A stretch of 64,000 bases of DNA from assembly GCF_963678635.1 (NCBI RefSeq), contig NC_087062.1, positions 10,090,670 through 10,154,669 on the forward strand, read 5' to 3'. Shown one piece after another: positions 31,740 through 41,900 of this stretch. Below the pieces are notes generated by a model. The model did not search any database and was not told where the DNA came from. It worked only from the letters and a program-made list of their open reading frames with translations. How positions within the stretch are numbered: the stretch's first letter is position 1; the number at the start of each line of letters is the position of its first letter. The stretch is from Symsagittifera roscoffensis. Its lineage: Eukaryota > Xenacoelomorpha > Acoela > Convolutidae. Made by a program: the position numbers and the translations under genes.

Positions 31740-34354
31740 CGTGGGCTAAAAAAATTATTATTTTGAGACTGAAAAGCGGTGGTATGGGGTTGTTCAATAA
31801 TTTGTTCATAAGTATTATCATCTTGTGATTGGTGTGTCATTATATGTTGGATGGGGCTTTGTGATATGGTTGGTCTAAAATTTTGATTATGTGTTATGGC
31901 TAGATGTCGAAAATTACGTGGGACTAGGGATAATGGATGGTTATGTGGTAGGGGTGGTAACTGTGGTGCTGTTGGCGTTGTGTCTACATTGTGATGTTCT
32001 TCGTCGTATGTGTTCTGTCTGGTTGCTATTTTTGTGTTATATTCTTTTATTTGTGCATCTAAAAGAATTTTGTTTATAGATGTAGAAAAAATTCCAAAAA
32101 ATCCTGCAAAGAGTATGCGTGCTACGCTTGCTTGTCTGTTTACTTGTGTGTGTATAGCACATGTGTTGTAGATTCCTTTTAAAAGTGAGAAAAGAAATCC
32201 AATAAAGTTAAACATTGCGTATAAAATAGTCAATTTTTCTAAGATGTAGTAGGGCCATCCTAGAAAATCAAGAATTTCATTTTTGAGTGTTACAAAGCTA
32301 AAAATATTGATGGGTGATATATCTTGGGGACGGTATTTTTCACCGTTTAGATATATATAATCTTTAATGTCTTTAAAATATCCGCTATAGTCTTGCGTAT
32401 AGATGTCTGCAAATCCTGCGGTTTCGGCAAGTTTGCGTAAGTTTTGGTCAATTGATTGTCTTTGTATTGTGTCCATTCGTGTTAATAATTCTTGGAATTG
32501 TTGTGTTCTAATGTGATGTTGAATATCTGATTTTGAATATATTCCTATTGATTGTAAGTCTATATTTGGGTTTCGAGCGATAGCGCGAATGCTTTCTGGT
32601 GAAAACTTTTTGAGTGATTGCATTAATGTGGGATATGGGGTGAGAAGATAATATTTATCTTCATCAGGGTTTAGTTGTACTACATTGTGGCTATTTTCTG
32701 ATCCACATGGGACTGCGGTATCCCAAAAATAGGTTCTTCGTGAAAGTGTGTCAACGAAATGTACTTTATTCTTATAAAAGATAGGGATTCTTTTATAGCA
32801 TCGTTTATCTTCAAAAACGTATAGTGGTGATACTTTTTTAGTACAAGTATAAAACCATAAGATGTTTCCTTCATAGTCTAAAAAATTTGATCTATTTCCT
32901 GATAGTAAATATCCTGAGTAGGGTATTTTTAATACTGCAAGTGCAAGTGATTGTAATATTTGTGTTCTTTCTAATTCGCATAGTTGGTGTAGTGTTTCTA
33001 ATTCTGAGAGTGACATTTCTTGAAAAATTCGGCTAATCGTATAGTCTAATTTCATGTCTAAGTGAATATCATAGTGGATATTACCGAAATATGTACTATT
33101 CATTAGTGATAGTTCTTGTAAACGTGTGCTTTGATCGTCTTGGGGCTTTAAATGTCCACCAGGTTGACCTGTATTTTTTTGAAAATGAACTGGTATATAT
33201 GATGTTCCTTCATTTGGAGGATGACTTGTGGCGTATGGGTCGACTTTTATTTTTCGCGTGGTCATGTCGAGTCCATTTTCGTATTCAACTAATATTTCAG
33301 AGTATTGTGTTTTGTGAAGTGGGTTTTTATATTTACATGCGAGTTCTGTTTCTTGGTATACTTGAAAACGTGTTAATTTATTTTCTATATTTTGAATGTT
33401 TCGAAAATCAGAACTTATTTTTCGTAATGGATTTACTTGTTCATATGGTATTGATTGTATAAAATATTTTTCGTGAAATTTTATCATACGAGCGTGTATT
33501 TTTGCTACTTGAAATGTTGTACATGTGTCTTCAGGGAACCAAACAATTGTTGCTTGTGTTCGTGTTGTAGGGTCGCAATAACCTTGATCATTTTTACAAG
33601 GTAATCTGATTCCTTGATAGATCATTGTGTTGTCTGATAAATCTCGTGTGAGTTGTAATTTTTCGAGTTGTATTTTCCAATCGAAAAACATTATCTCTTG
33701 GTATCCTTTATTTTTTGTGTCTGCTTTGCAGTTTGATGGGTTATTTATACCAATGTGTGGTATCCAATGTTTGTCGTGTATGTCATAGGTTAATCTTCCG
33801 TGTGCGCCGTTATATGGGTATTTGTCATCTAGTTTTATATGTCCTTGGTATCTTTCAAGTTGTGATTGATGTACTGAGTCTGAAAAAACTTGAAAGTATA
33901 CTAACTATCTATCTGAGTTTTTATTTTGTGTGATATTTAGTCTAAGTAACTCGTTTTTACAATCTTTGGGATTTAAGTGTAAAAGTCGTTCTATATTACT
34001 CTGGTAGAATGATTCATGGTCAAGTCGGTTTTTATTTCCGTTCGAGACTTGTGAACAATGTACTTTCTTTTCGGAAAATGTTGCTGTGAATTTATATCCT
34101 GTAACTGTTGTTGCTCGGGCTTTTGAATAAAGTGTTGCTATTACATTTGTAGTTTCTATTGCTTGGGGTTCTGTTTCGCATTGTGATACTTGATTTATTG
34201 CATACTTGTGTAGTGTTTTTTGTTCGTTTTCTTCACAATCGTAATGTGTTACTAATAAATCTTGGGGTCCTGTGCGGGGAGAAGGGTTTATGTTTTGATT
34301 TGAGATTACTAGAAAAAGGAGTTGGAGAAAAATTAATAATTTTAGAATATACAT
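31736..34354 (-). pseudogene. env: env-like membrane glycoprotein, interrupted by one in-frame TAG
   Basis: Starts at ATG 34354 with a signal peptide (MYILKLLIFLQLLFLVIS). The first 149 codons end at TAG (33907-33905), but the same frame continues open to 31736; counted through, the locus has 872 coding positions. The ectodomain has many Cys (HYDCEENE, CNAELL-type spacing, CDPTTRTQATIVWFPEDTC). N-glycosylation sequons such as NST and NRS are present. A membrane-spanning region lies at about 32150-32290 (residues LTILYAMFNFIGFLFSLL), followed by a roughly 130-aa Pro/His/Gln-rich tail. This is the layout of a type I viral fusion glycoprotein. Similar Cys-rich glycoproteins occur in invertebrate retroelements, but I cannot assign the class without a search. 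As it stands the stop would leave only a short secreted N-terminal fragment. Confidence 0.82.
33905..33907 (-). other. In-frame TAG inside the env-like ORF
   Basis: Codon 150 of the env frame is TAG, after residues NKNSDR. Open reading resumes at once in the same frame. It is probably an inactivating mutation. Read-through cannot be excluded from one copy, and the old copy does not reach this region. Confidence 0.85.
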
Positions 34355-35472
34355 GTGTATGATAATCCTGAGTATGGGTTATAAAATGTGATGTAACCAA
34401 GTGTCTTTTTGGTATATCTGTCGTATTTATATATTACTTCAGTGGTTATAAATGGTGGTGGTAGTGATTGAGCTGTTATGTTTGGTGGGTTTAATGGGTA
34501 TGGATGTTGAGCAATGTTGTTTAATTTAACTGTGACTTCAAACTTTAATTGTAAACTGTTTTGTTGGAGTATTTGGATATTGTGATCACGGATATCGTCG
34601 TGAATGTCTTGTCGATATTGTAATCTATTAAGTGCCCAGTTGTGAAGGCGATTACTTTCTAGATGTTGTCCAAACAATGGTGGAGGTGCTGTAAATGTAT
34701 TCCAATCTAGTCTTAAAGCGATATTTGTTGATAATTGTTCTTGATATCTTGCGTCGAGATTATTTGGAAAATTTAAGTTAAAAGGTGTCGGTGAAATTTG
34801 GCTAATTGATGGTGTTGATGGTAGTGATAATGTTTCCGGTAGTGATGAGGATGTTGTATCTGAAGAAATATCTATTGGGTCATTGATTAAATTTGGTTCA
34901 CCTTGTGTGAATGAATGTGTTGTCCAATATGGTAGTCGTGATGTTTGGTTTGGGGGATTAAAGGGGTTTTCACGTATTTGTTCAGATGTTGGTGTTGAGC
35001 CTAAGTAATCTGAGGGTAAGCTTGAGGTGCTACGTTGTGAAAGAAGTGTAGGGGTTTCTGGTAAGATACCAGTGGGGTTTTCTGGAGTGTTTTGTGATGG
35101 GGATTGAGGTATTTCAAAATGAACTCGGGGAGTTTGAAAATTTCTATTTCTTCGAGGATGTATAATTTGTCTATTTATTTCTGTTGTGTTTTGGTTTTGA
35201 CTAGGATTTCGTATTCTACTTAGTTCTGGTGGTAGTGTTGGGTATAGATTATATGTTGGTTCACTTAAAGGTGCTTGCCGTTGAACGGGTTCTGGTGGTT
35301 CGGATAAACGAGCGTGTCGTTCTTCAAAAGTGTATGGGTTATCTTGAAAGGAAATTCGTGTAGATGTTTGAGGATTTTGAGTAGTTGAAGGTGTTGTTGG
35401 GTTATCTTGGGGTGATGTCGGTGAAGACTGACTTTGTGACTGTTGAGTAGCAATTTTTGATAGCTTTTTGGT
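34342..35472 (-). CDS. 376-codon ORF without an ATG, possibly expressed by splicing
   Basis: The frame is open from just after TAG at 35475-35473 to the stop at 34342, without any methionine codon near the start. The first methionine lies far inside, if at all. The sequence upstream (tttttcactaaaagaatag, minus strand) ends in a pyrimidine-containing tract and AG, so 35472 could be the first base of a spliced exon. The N-terminal two thirds are Ser/Pro/Thr/Gln-rich (QSQSQSSPTSPQDN, ETLSLPSTPSISQISPT). The C-terminal about 110 residues look folded (QLKFEVTVKLNNIAQ, VIYKYDRYTKKTLGYITF). It overlaps the env start by 13 nt. Function unknown. Its low-complexity head plus folded tail resembles the 602-aa protein in design only. 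Confidence 0.65.
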   Translation of the reverse strand, partial: TKKLSKIATQQSQSQSSPTSPQDNPTTPSTTQNPQTSTRISFQDNPYTFEERHARLSEPPEPVQRQAPLSEPTYNLYPTLPPELSRIRNPSQNQNTTEINRQIIHPRRNRNFQTPRVHFEIPQSPSQNTPENPTGILPETPTLLSQRSTSSLPSDYLGSTPTSEQIRENPFNPPNQTSRLPYWTTHSFTQGEPNLINDPIDISSDTTSSSLPETLSLPSTPSISQISPTPFNLNFPNNLDARYQEQLSTNIALRLDWNTFTAPPPLFGQHLESNRLHNWALNRLQYRQDIHDDIRDHNIQILQQNSLQLKFEVTVKLNNIAQHPYPLNPPNITAQSLPPPFITTEVIYKYDRYTKKTLGYITFYNPYSGLSYTCIF

Positions 35473-35480
35473 CTATTCTT

Positions 35481-35669
35481 TTAGTGAAAAAGTTTATGTT
35501 TATTATAATATTCTTCTAAAAAAAGAATTAGGAGGATTGTTGCTAGAGCGAATGTGATGATTGCTTTCTTTATACATTTGCATATTGTCAAGATGAGGGA
35601 TGATAGAAATGTTATGAAAATTACAAATAGTAAAAAAATATCAGTTCTACTGAAAATAGTTCGTATCAT
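35481..35669 (-). CDS. 62-aa two-span membrane protein
   Basis: Starts MIRTIFSRTDIF. Two hydrophobic stretches (LLFVIFITFLSSLILTI and AIITFALATILLILFL) are separated by a short basic turn (CKCIKKA), and a charged tail follows. The size and design recall small viroporin-like or accessory membrane proteins, but composition alone does not prove function, and AT-rich DNA gives hydrophobic frames easily. It starts 24 nt after a plausible splice acceptor (minus strand tatccacag ending at 35694), which favours it being the first ORF of a spliced message. Confidence 0.55.
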   Translation of the reverse strand: MIRTIFSRTDIFLLFVIFITFLSSLILTICKCIKKAIITFALATILLILFLEEYYNKHKLFH

Positions 35670-36487
35670 TTAGACAAGTTGTATGAATCGTACCTGTGGA
35701 TATAATCAAGGATTTTTGAAAGTTGGAGAAATATTTCGAATATAGTGTAGAAAATTTAAAAAATATTACAAAAAATGATTAAGATTATTAGAAAAGATTC
35801 AAGGATATCAAAAAGAAATATTATGAAAGTTTCAAGTATCGTAAAAAATTGTTTGAGGTTTGTGATAATTTTAGTGACTGTTTGATAGAAGAGCATTTAA
35901 GAAATGACTTCTTGATCGAATATTTTTTGTTGTTTGGGGCAATTTTCAAGTGTGGTCGGATTATTTATTAGTTTTTTGACAAGTGGGTTGAGTTTGGTAA
36001 AAAATTGTTGGGGGCAGTTTTTATGGTGATCGGGAGGTCGTCTTTTTCTTTATTTTTGTTTGTCAAATGATCCGGGGTGTGGTGAGATTTTTGTACTTTA
36101 GGCTAATTAAAATGTTCGTTTTGTTACTTTAGGCTAATTTAACAGATTTGTTTTGGGGGTATTTGAGGTCTGAGTTGGGGAAATATTGTTGATCTTTGAG
36201 TTATTAGATAAGGGAGGGTTATGATATTTTGGTGATATTTATTTTAGTTGTCAAGTTGGAGTGGTTTGCTTATTTTTGACCTGGAGGTCGTAAAGTTATA
36301 GTTATAGATATGCCTGGAGTTTTATATGATTCGTCTAATTGATCTGAGTTTAAGTTAGAGAAGGTGACGGATTGGATGAATCCTATTGGTTTAAATTTGA
36401 ACTACAATCATTGCGTGTTTATCAACATGTTATTTTGAAAAATGAAAATTGAAAATGTTTCAAAGTTTCCAAGACTGAAGTATTGAG
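35670..36487 (-). other. Spacer between pol and the 3' gene block, with a candidate splice acceptor
   Basis: No ORF is supported on either strand. On the minus strand ttgattatatccacag ends at 35694 and has a branch-site-like and acceptor-like appearance. In env-bearing retroelements the downstream genes are usually made from spliced RNA, so an acceptor is expected about here. The donor was not identified. Confidence 0.5.
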
Positions 36488-38941
36488 CTAAAATTGCTTT
36501 TGAAATTCTACTTTCTTTAATATTTTAGATTGTGGGATGAATATTTTATAATTTTTACGTGGTTGATTTCTAAGTCGTGTTGATTTTCTATGTTCTGTTT
36601 TGTCGATTTGCTCTTGGGGTATTATTTGTTCGGTCATTTTTCTATTTTTTCTTTCTTTTTGAGATGTTTTTTGGTCTAGGTTTTCTGTATTGTTTTTGGT
36701 GGTGGTTGATTTTGTATTTTTATTTCCGAGGTGAATATCATTTTGTTCCTTTGTTGTGTTTTCTGGATGTGGGTCATTTTGAATAACTTTTAAACCTGTA
36801 AAAGAATATAATTGAGTTAGTTCGCGGAGTGCGTATTCTTTTGGATAATAAGGTAATAAGTTATTTCGGTGCTGAACGATTTCTTTTTTGTCTAAGTCGA
36901 TGATTTTATATGTGACATCAGTGGGTTTTGTAATTATTTGGTATGGTCCTTTACGAAGGGGTTGTAATTTTTTAGAAATTCCTTTTTGAGTATTAAAATT
37001 GGGTATTAAAACAAATGTTCCAAATTTTAAATCGGAGGCTGGTGTAAAGCGTGAATTTATTTGTTCATTAATGTTTTGCCTTTGTAACAATTTTTTTGTT
37101 ATTTTTTGATAAATTTCATTGTGTTTTTTATCTCTATTTAAAATCCATTCAGTATGTGTACCGGAGGCTAATTTAAGAATTTGTGGGTGATGAAAATGAT
37201 CTTCATCGTGCGTATGTAAAGGTAGGTTATAACAAAATGAGTCTTTATTTGGTTGACAATAACCTTGTGCGTTTTTGTGAGAGTTTGCTGTAAACATTAT
37301 TGGTTTGCGTGGCTTTTGGTTAAAAACCATTTCATATGGTGACATTCCTAAAGTTGTTGTGATTTGTGAATTATATGCTAAGGGAAATAGTTTTACATCT
37401 GCTGACCATTCGGTATATCTTGTATCATTTCCATTGATGATACATCTAAGATATTCTTGTAATGAACGGTTCATACCTTCGACTAAGCCGTTTGTCCAAG
37501 GTGCGTGAGATGTACGTGGTTTGTGTTTAATGTTATATAAATGACATAGCGTGATGATTTCATTATTTATGAATTCTGTACCATTGTCTGTAACTAAAAT
37601 TTCTGGTAGTCCAAATTTTGCTATCCAGTGTTCATAAAGCGTTGTGTAAGCATAATAAGCGTTACAATGTGGTACTGGGTTAAGTGCTACATAATGTGTA
37701 AATGGGTCAACATTTACCATAATGTAGGAGTTTCCTTCTGATGAGGGTGAAATTGGTCCTTTAGTATCAAATGAGATACGGTGGTTAAAGTACAAACTTT
37801 GTCCTTTAAAATCTTGTTTTTGTGCTATTTGTTTTTGATTTGGGTAAGGTTTATTCAGTTGACATACTATACAGTCATTGCATAGTACTTTTATCCAAAT
37901 TGGTGCATTTGGGAAATAAAAGTTTTGTATAAAATTTGAATATGTTTTCTCTGATCCAGAGTGTCCTTTAATATTTTGTGTATGTGAAATATTAAAAGCT
38001 ATGAGAATCATACTTAAAGGGAGACAGGGAACTGTAAATTCATTTAATTTATATTCTAAAAGGTCTGTATTTTCGTTAATTGTTGTGTTATTAAATTTAC
38101 GAAAGTATCCGAGGAGTGTTTTGTTTCCTAGAATAGTTGAATTTGCCTTGATAGGTTTAGTTTTATATTTGTGCCATGATTTCAGTTGTCGAATTACTGG
38201 GTCAAGATTTTGATATTGTTTCAGTGTTGAAATTGTAATTGTTTCTGTTGGGGGGAGAAAAATGTTTTCAATTTCTAATTTAGATAAGGGTATTGTATCA
38301 AGTGGGTCATGGAGGTCAAAAACTTGATTTATTGTGTATTTTGAATCGTTTGTTTGTGGTCCTGATAAGTTTATTTTATCAGTTAAATTTTCTTTTTGAA
38401 TTAGTGGAAAATGGTCTTTTTTAGGCGGGTGTTGTTTTATTCTTTTTTGTTGGGTGTTATTTTTTATCCATTGTGAATATGGGATTGGTTTAAAAGTTGA
38501 TGTTCCAAGTAGATCAACTTCATAGTGATTATTTTGACAATCTAAATAAAGTGGGAAATGTTGTAAATTATTTATTTGTGATTGTTCAACGTCAGTTTTT
38601 ATTGCATATTTGCATTCCAATCGGGGTGATGTTTCATTTTCTGCAAGGTAGAATTTTATATTTTTGGGTATTTCAACTGTGGTTTTACGTGTAAGTAATT
38701 CAGGTGGCGTATTTCGACTTAAAGTGTCTGGTAATGCAAGATTTTTTCCTGCGGTCCAAACTATATGTAAGTTTGGGAATTTCATTAAAATTAGTTGAAA
38801 TCTATAAACTCGGTGGTTTGGATTAGACTTTTGTGTAAAAAGGAAAATGATTGGTTTATGGTCTGTGAATAGAACTGTGGGATGTTTTGATCCAAGTATC
38901 AGAAATTCATATTCTGTTAGTGTATATATTATGGCTGTACA
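36488..38941 (-). CDS. pol: pol, 3' part: RNase H end and integrase
   Basis: Open from just after the TAA at 38942 to TAG at 36488. It is continuous in frame with the upstream pol, so it begins within RNase H (TEYEFLILGSKHPTVLFTDH, then LHIVWTAGKNLALPDTLSRN). The first ATG in frame is at 38785, inside RNase H. The integrase has an HHCC zinc region (HTQNIKGHSGSEKT ... CNDCIVC) and, numbered from that ATG, the catalytic triad D340 (ISFDTKGP), D400 (VTDNGTEF) and E436 (NGLVEGMNR), a D-35-E spacing. The C-terminus contains a GPYQI block (LQPLRKGPYQIITKPTDVTY), as in gypsy integrases, then a basic tail. No chromodomain is seen. Confidence 0.9.
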   Translation of the reverse strand, partial: CTAIIYTLTEYEFLILGSKHPTVLFTDHKPIIFLFTQKSNPNHRVYRFQLILMKFPNLHIVWTAGKNLALPDTLSRNTPPELLTRKTTVEIPKNIKFYLAENETSPRLECKYAIKTDVEQSQINNLQHFPLYLDCQNNHYEVDLLGTSTFKPIPYSQWIKNNTQQKRIKQHPPKKDHFPLIQKENLTDKINLSGPQTNDSKYTINQVFDLHDPLDTIPLSKLEIENIFLPPTETITISTLKQYQNLDPVIRQLKSWHKYKTKPIKANSTILGNKTLLGYFRKFNNTTINENTDLLEYKLNEFTVPCLPLSMILIAFNISHTQNIKGHSGSEKTYSNFIQNFYFPNAPIWIKVLCNDCIVCQLNKPYPNQKQIAQKQDFKGQSLYFNHRISFDTKGPISPSSEGNSYIMVNVDPFTHYVALNPVPHCNAYYAYTTLYEHWIAKFGLPEILVTDNGTEFINNEIITLCHLYNIKHKPRTSHAPWTNGLVEGMNRSLQEYLRCIINGNDTRYTEWSADVKLFPLAYNSQITTTLGMSPYEMVFNQKPRKPIMFTANSHKNAQGYCQPNKDSFCYNLPLHTHDEDHFHHPQILKLASGTHTEWILNRDKKHNEIYQKITKKLLQRQNINEQINSRFTPASDLKFGTFVLIPNFNTQKGISKKLQPLRKGPYQIITKPTDVTYKIIDLDKKEIVQHRNNLLPYYPKEYALRELTQLYSFTGLKVIQNDPHPENTTKEQNDIHLGNKNTKSTTTKNNTENLDQKTSQKERKNRKMTEQIIPQEQIDKTEHRKSTRLRNQPRKNYKIFIPQSKILKKVEFQKQF

Positions 38942-41900
38942 TTATCTCATTAGAGTTGAGAGTCGTAGTTCTGCTTGAGTGAATAATCGAGAATTTGCTG
39001 ATATGAGGTTCATTTTATTTGTACCATTATGTGATTGTAATAATGCTGCGCCGATGCCAAAGTTCGAAGCATCGCACATTGCATAAAATGGTTGATCGGG
39101 ATCTGGAATTGTGTTTGAAATTTGTTCAGTTAAGAGTTTCTTTATTTCTTCAAATCGTGTTTGATGTTCTGTATGCAATTCAAAATTATTTTGTTGTCTA
39201 AGTATATTGTAGAATGGTCGTAGATATAATTGCATTTTGTAAACATATTTGCTCAAAAAGTTTAACATTCCAAGGAATTCTTGGATTTTCTTTTTATTTG
39301 TTGGTGGTTGGAGTTTCTGAATGGCATCAATGCGTGATTTTAATGGAGTAATTGTTTTTCTTTCTATATTATGTCCTAAGAATTTAACTCTTGTCAAAAA
39401 GAAGTGTGATTTATCAGGGGCGGCCTTCAGATTTTCGTTCTGAAGTATTTGGTGATATTGTTCTAAAACATTGAACATTTCTTCTTTAGTCTGTGATTGC
39501 ATAAAAACATCGTCTAAATAGGTGATTGCGTTTTTCTTGAGTATTAGTGGTCGAAAAATTTTGCTCATAAAAGCTGAAAATGCTGCTGGTCCTATGGATA
39601 TTCCATAGAATAAACGGTTGAATTCGTATTGTTGATTTCCAATAACAAATTGTGTTAAACGTCGTGATTGTTCGTCTAATGGCATTTGATTATATGCACT
39701 ATTCATATCGGCGGTGGTAAAGTATTTTCCGTTTATTTTTGTTAAAATAACTTGTATTGGTTCAATGGGCCAATTACACTTTGATTCATCTATGAGTGAG
39801 TTGAGGTATCTAGCATCGAGAACGATTTTTAATGATTCTCCTTTAGCTAGAATGATAACAGGGTTGATAAATGTGTTGCCTTTTGGTTGTTCTTCTTTGT
39901 TTACTGGTGATATAATGTTGTATTGTTCTAAAATGTCGAGTAATCTGTTCACTTTATCGTGTAAGTGAATTGGTACTTTACTTGCTCTTTGTTTTTTGAA
40001 AACTGCGTCTGGTTTTAATGGGAGATGTAGTGATGAGCTGATTTTGCCAACATCAAATTTGGATGTTGCATAGACTGATGAATATTTAATTAGCTGTTTA
40101 GCTAGTTTTTCAAATTCGTCTTGTGTTATCTGTGAATGTTGGAAATTAAACATTGTTAAAAATTTCTGTTGATTCTCTGTGTAGTTACTTATGTTGAATG
40201 TAGGTTTGAAATATGGGGTTTTTGTGAAATAATCCGTATTTCTGTTTTCGTTACTTATTATATTATTTATAGATAATTCTTCATTAAGGATTGTGGACTG
40301 GCAAATATCTAGTAATTGGAGTATATTATTTACCCGATATGCTTTTTCGTGTATTGGTGATATTGTAGCGTTGGTTTCGCAATAGCCTAAAAGTCCTAAA
40401 GGTAATGTTACTTGGTAAGGTGTATTGTTGTATACATGTAAGGAAATAATATCTGAATTCGAGTTTTTCAAATATTTTATTGATGAGATTGTGATTTTGA
40501 AAAATTTATGAATAGGTTTGAATTCAAAATCTGACATATAAAATTTTTGTTTGTTTTGCTTTTTATCATATTGATGAACTTGCTTTATTGAAAAATTGTA
40601 TATGTTTCCTGATAGTGGTTTCAGGTGTTTTCTTTGTTGGTTATATATTGGATAGAATTTTGAAAAGAATGGTGGTTGTTTATTTAATCTTTGAAAAAAT
40701 GTTAGAGATGTGTCTTTTGTTTTTGTATATTTATCTTTGATTAATATTTTACTGTTCAAGATGTTGATTGTTGGTATATATTTAGATATGAATGGTATTC
40801 CAATGATATTGTGTTTAATATTAGTGATATGGAATATTTGTTTAAATGGTTTGGTTAAAATTTTGTTTTGCTCCATTGTTCTTGTGGGGAGAAGAAATAA
40901 TTGAATTTTTCCGTAGTTTATTAATGTTGATCCTTGTGCTGTTGCTAGTTTGCTGGAGGTTTCAAGAGGTGTTAGCTTTGGGTGTAAGGTTTTTATTTCA
41001 TTCCATGTGGGAATGTTTATTATATTTGATTCTGCTCCTGAATCAATTAAAAAATCAATTTCAAGATCTGGTGGTTGAAATTCTTTGTTTCTTGGACTTT
41101 CTAAGAGAAATGGTATTGTCCAAATTTTTTCTTTGGGTTGTTCTTTTTGTATATTTTGATAGATGTGATTTGTATTCAAACATTTTGTTTTGTCATTTTC
41201 AGTGGGTTGATTTGTAGTGTTAATTCCATTAGTTTCTTGCGTCGTTGGTGTGGAATGTATGGGTTTAGTATAATAATTGTGAAGAAATTCTGATTGATTT
41301 TCATATATGTGTGATGAAAATGGTTGTTCATATATGACAGGTTCATAGTCATTTTCGATTTTTATCATATTGATGGAGAGAGTGTTTTCTGCGTCGCTTT
41401 CTGAATCTGATGATCCACAATTTATTTGATTGAGTTGTAACGTATCAGTTACTGTGTCATCAATACCTGGAGGGTCTGATGTTGTTTCTGGATTAGATTG
41501 TACTTGATTAATATGTCTTTGATGTTTAGGTGTACTACTTCTGTGGCGATTATTAGAATTATTATAGTGATTATTATTCCGGTGTGGTGATTGGGAATAA
41601 TTTCTATAACGATTATTATAACTTGAGTGTCGATTTTGTGAATTATTTCGCGATCTATTTTGATAATTACCGTTTGATCTATTATATGAGTTATTTCTTG
41701 ATCGATTGTTTGGATAATACTGATTTCGGTTGTTGGAATAGCTTCTATTTCGATTATTGGAATAGTTTCTATTTCTATTATATGATGAGTTTCGTGAATA
41801 ATTGTTTGGATAGTATCTATTTCTTGATTGGGAATTAGATCTAGAAACAAATTGTGTGTTTGAATTAGATCTGGAGTAGTTATTTCTACTGTTTGGTCTA

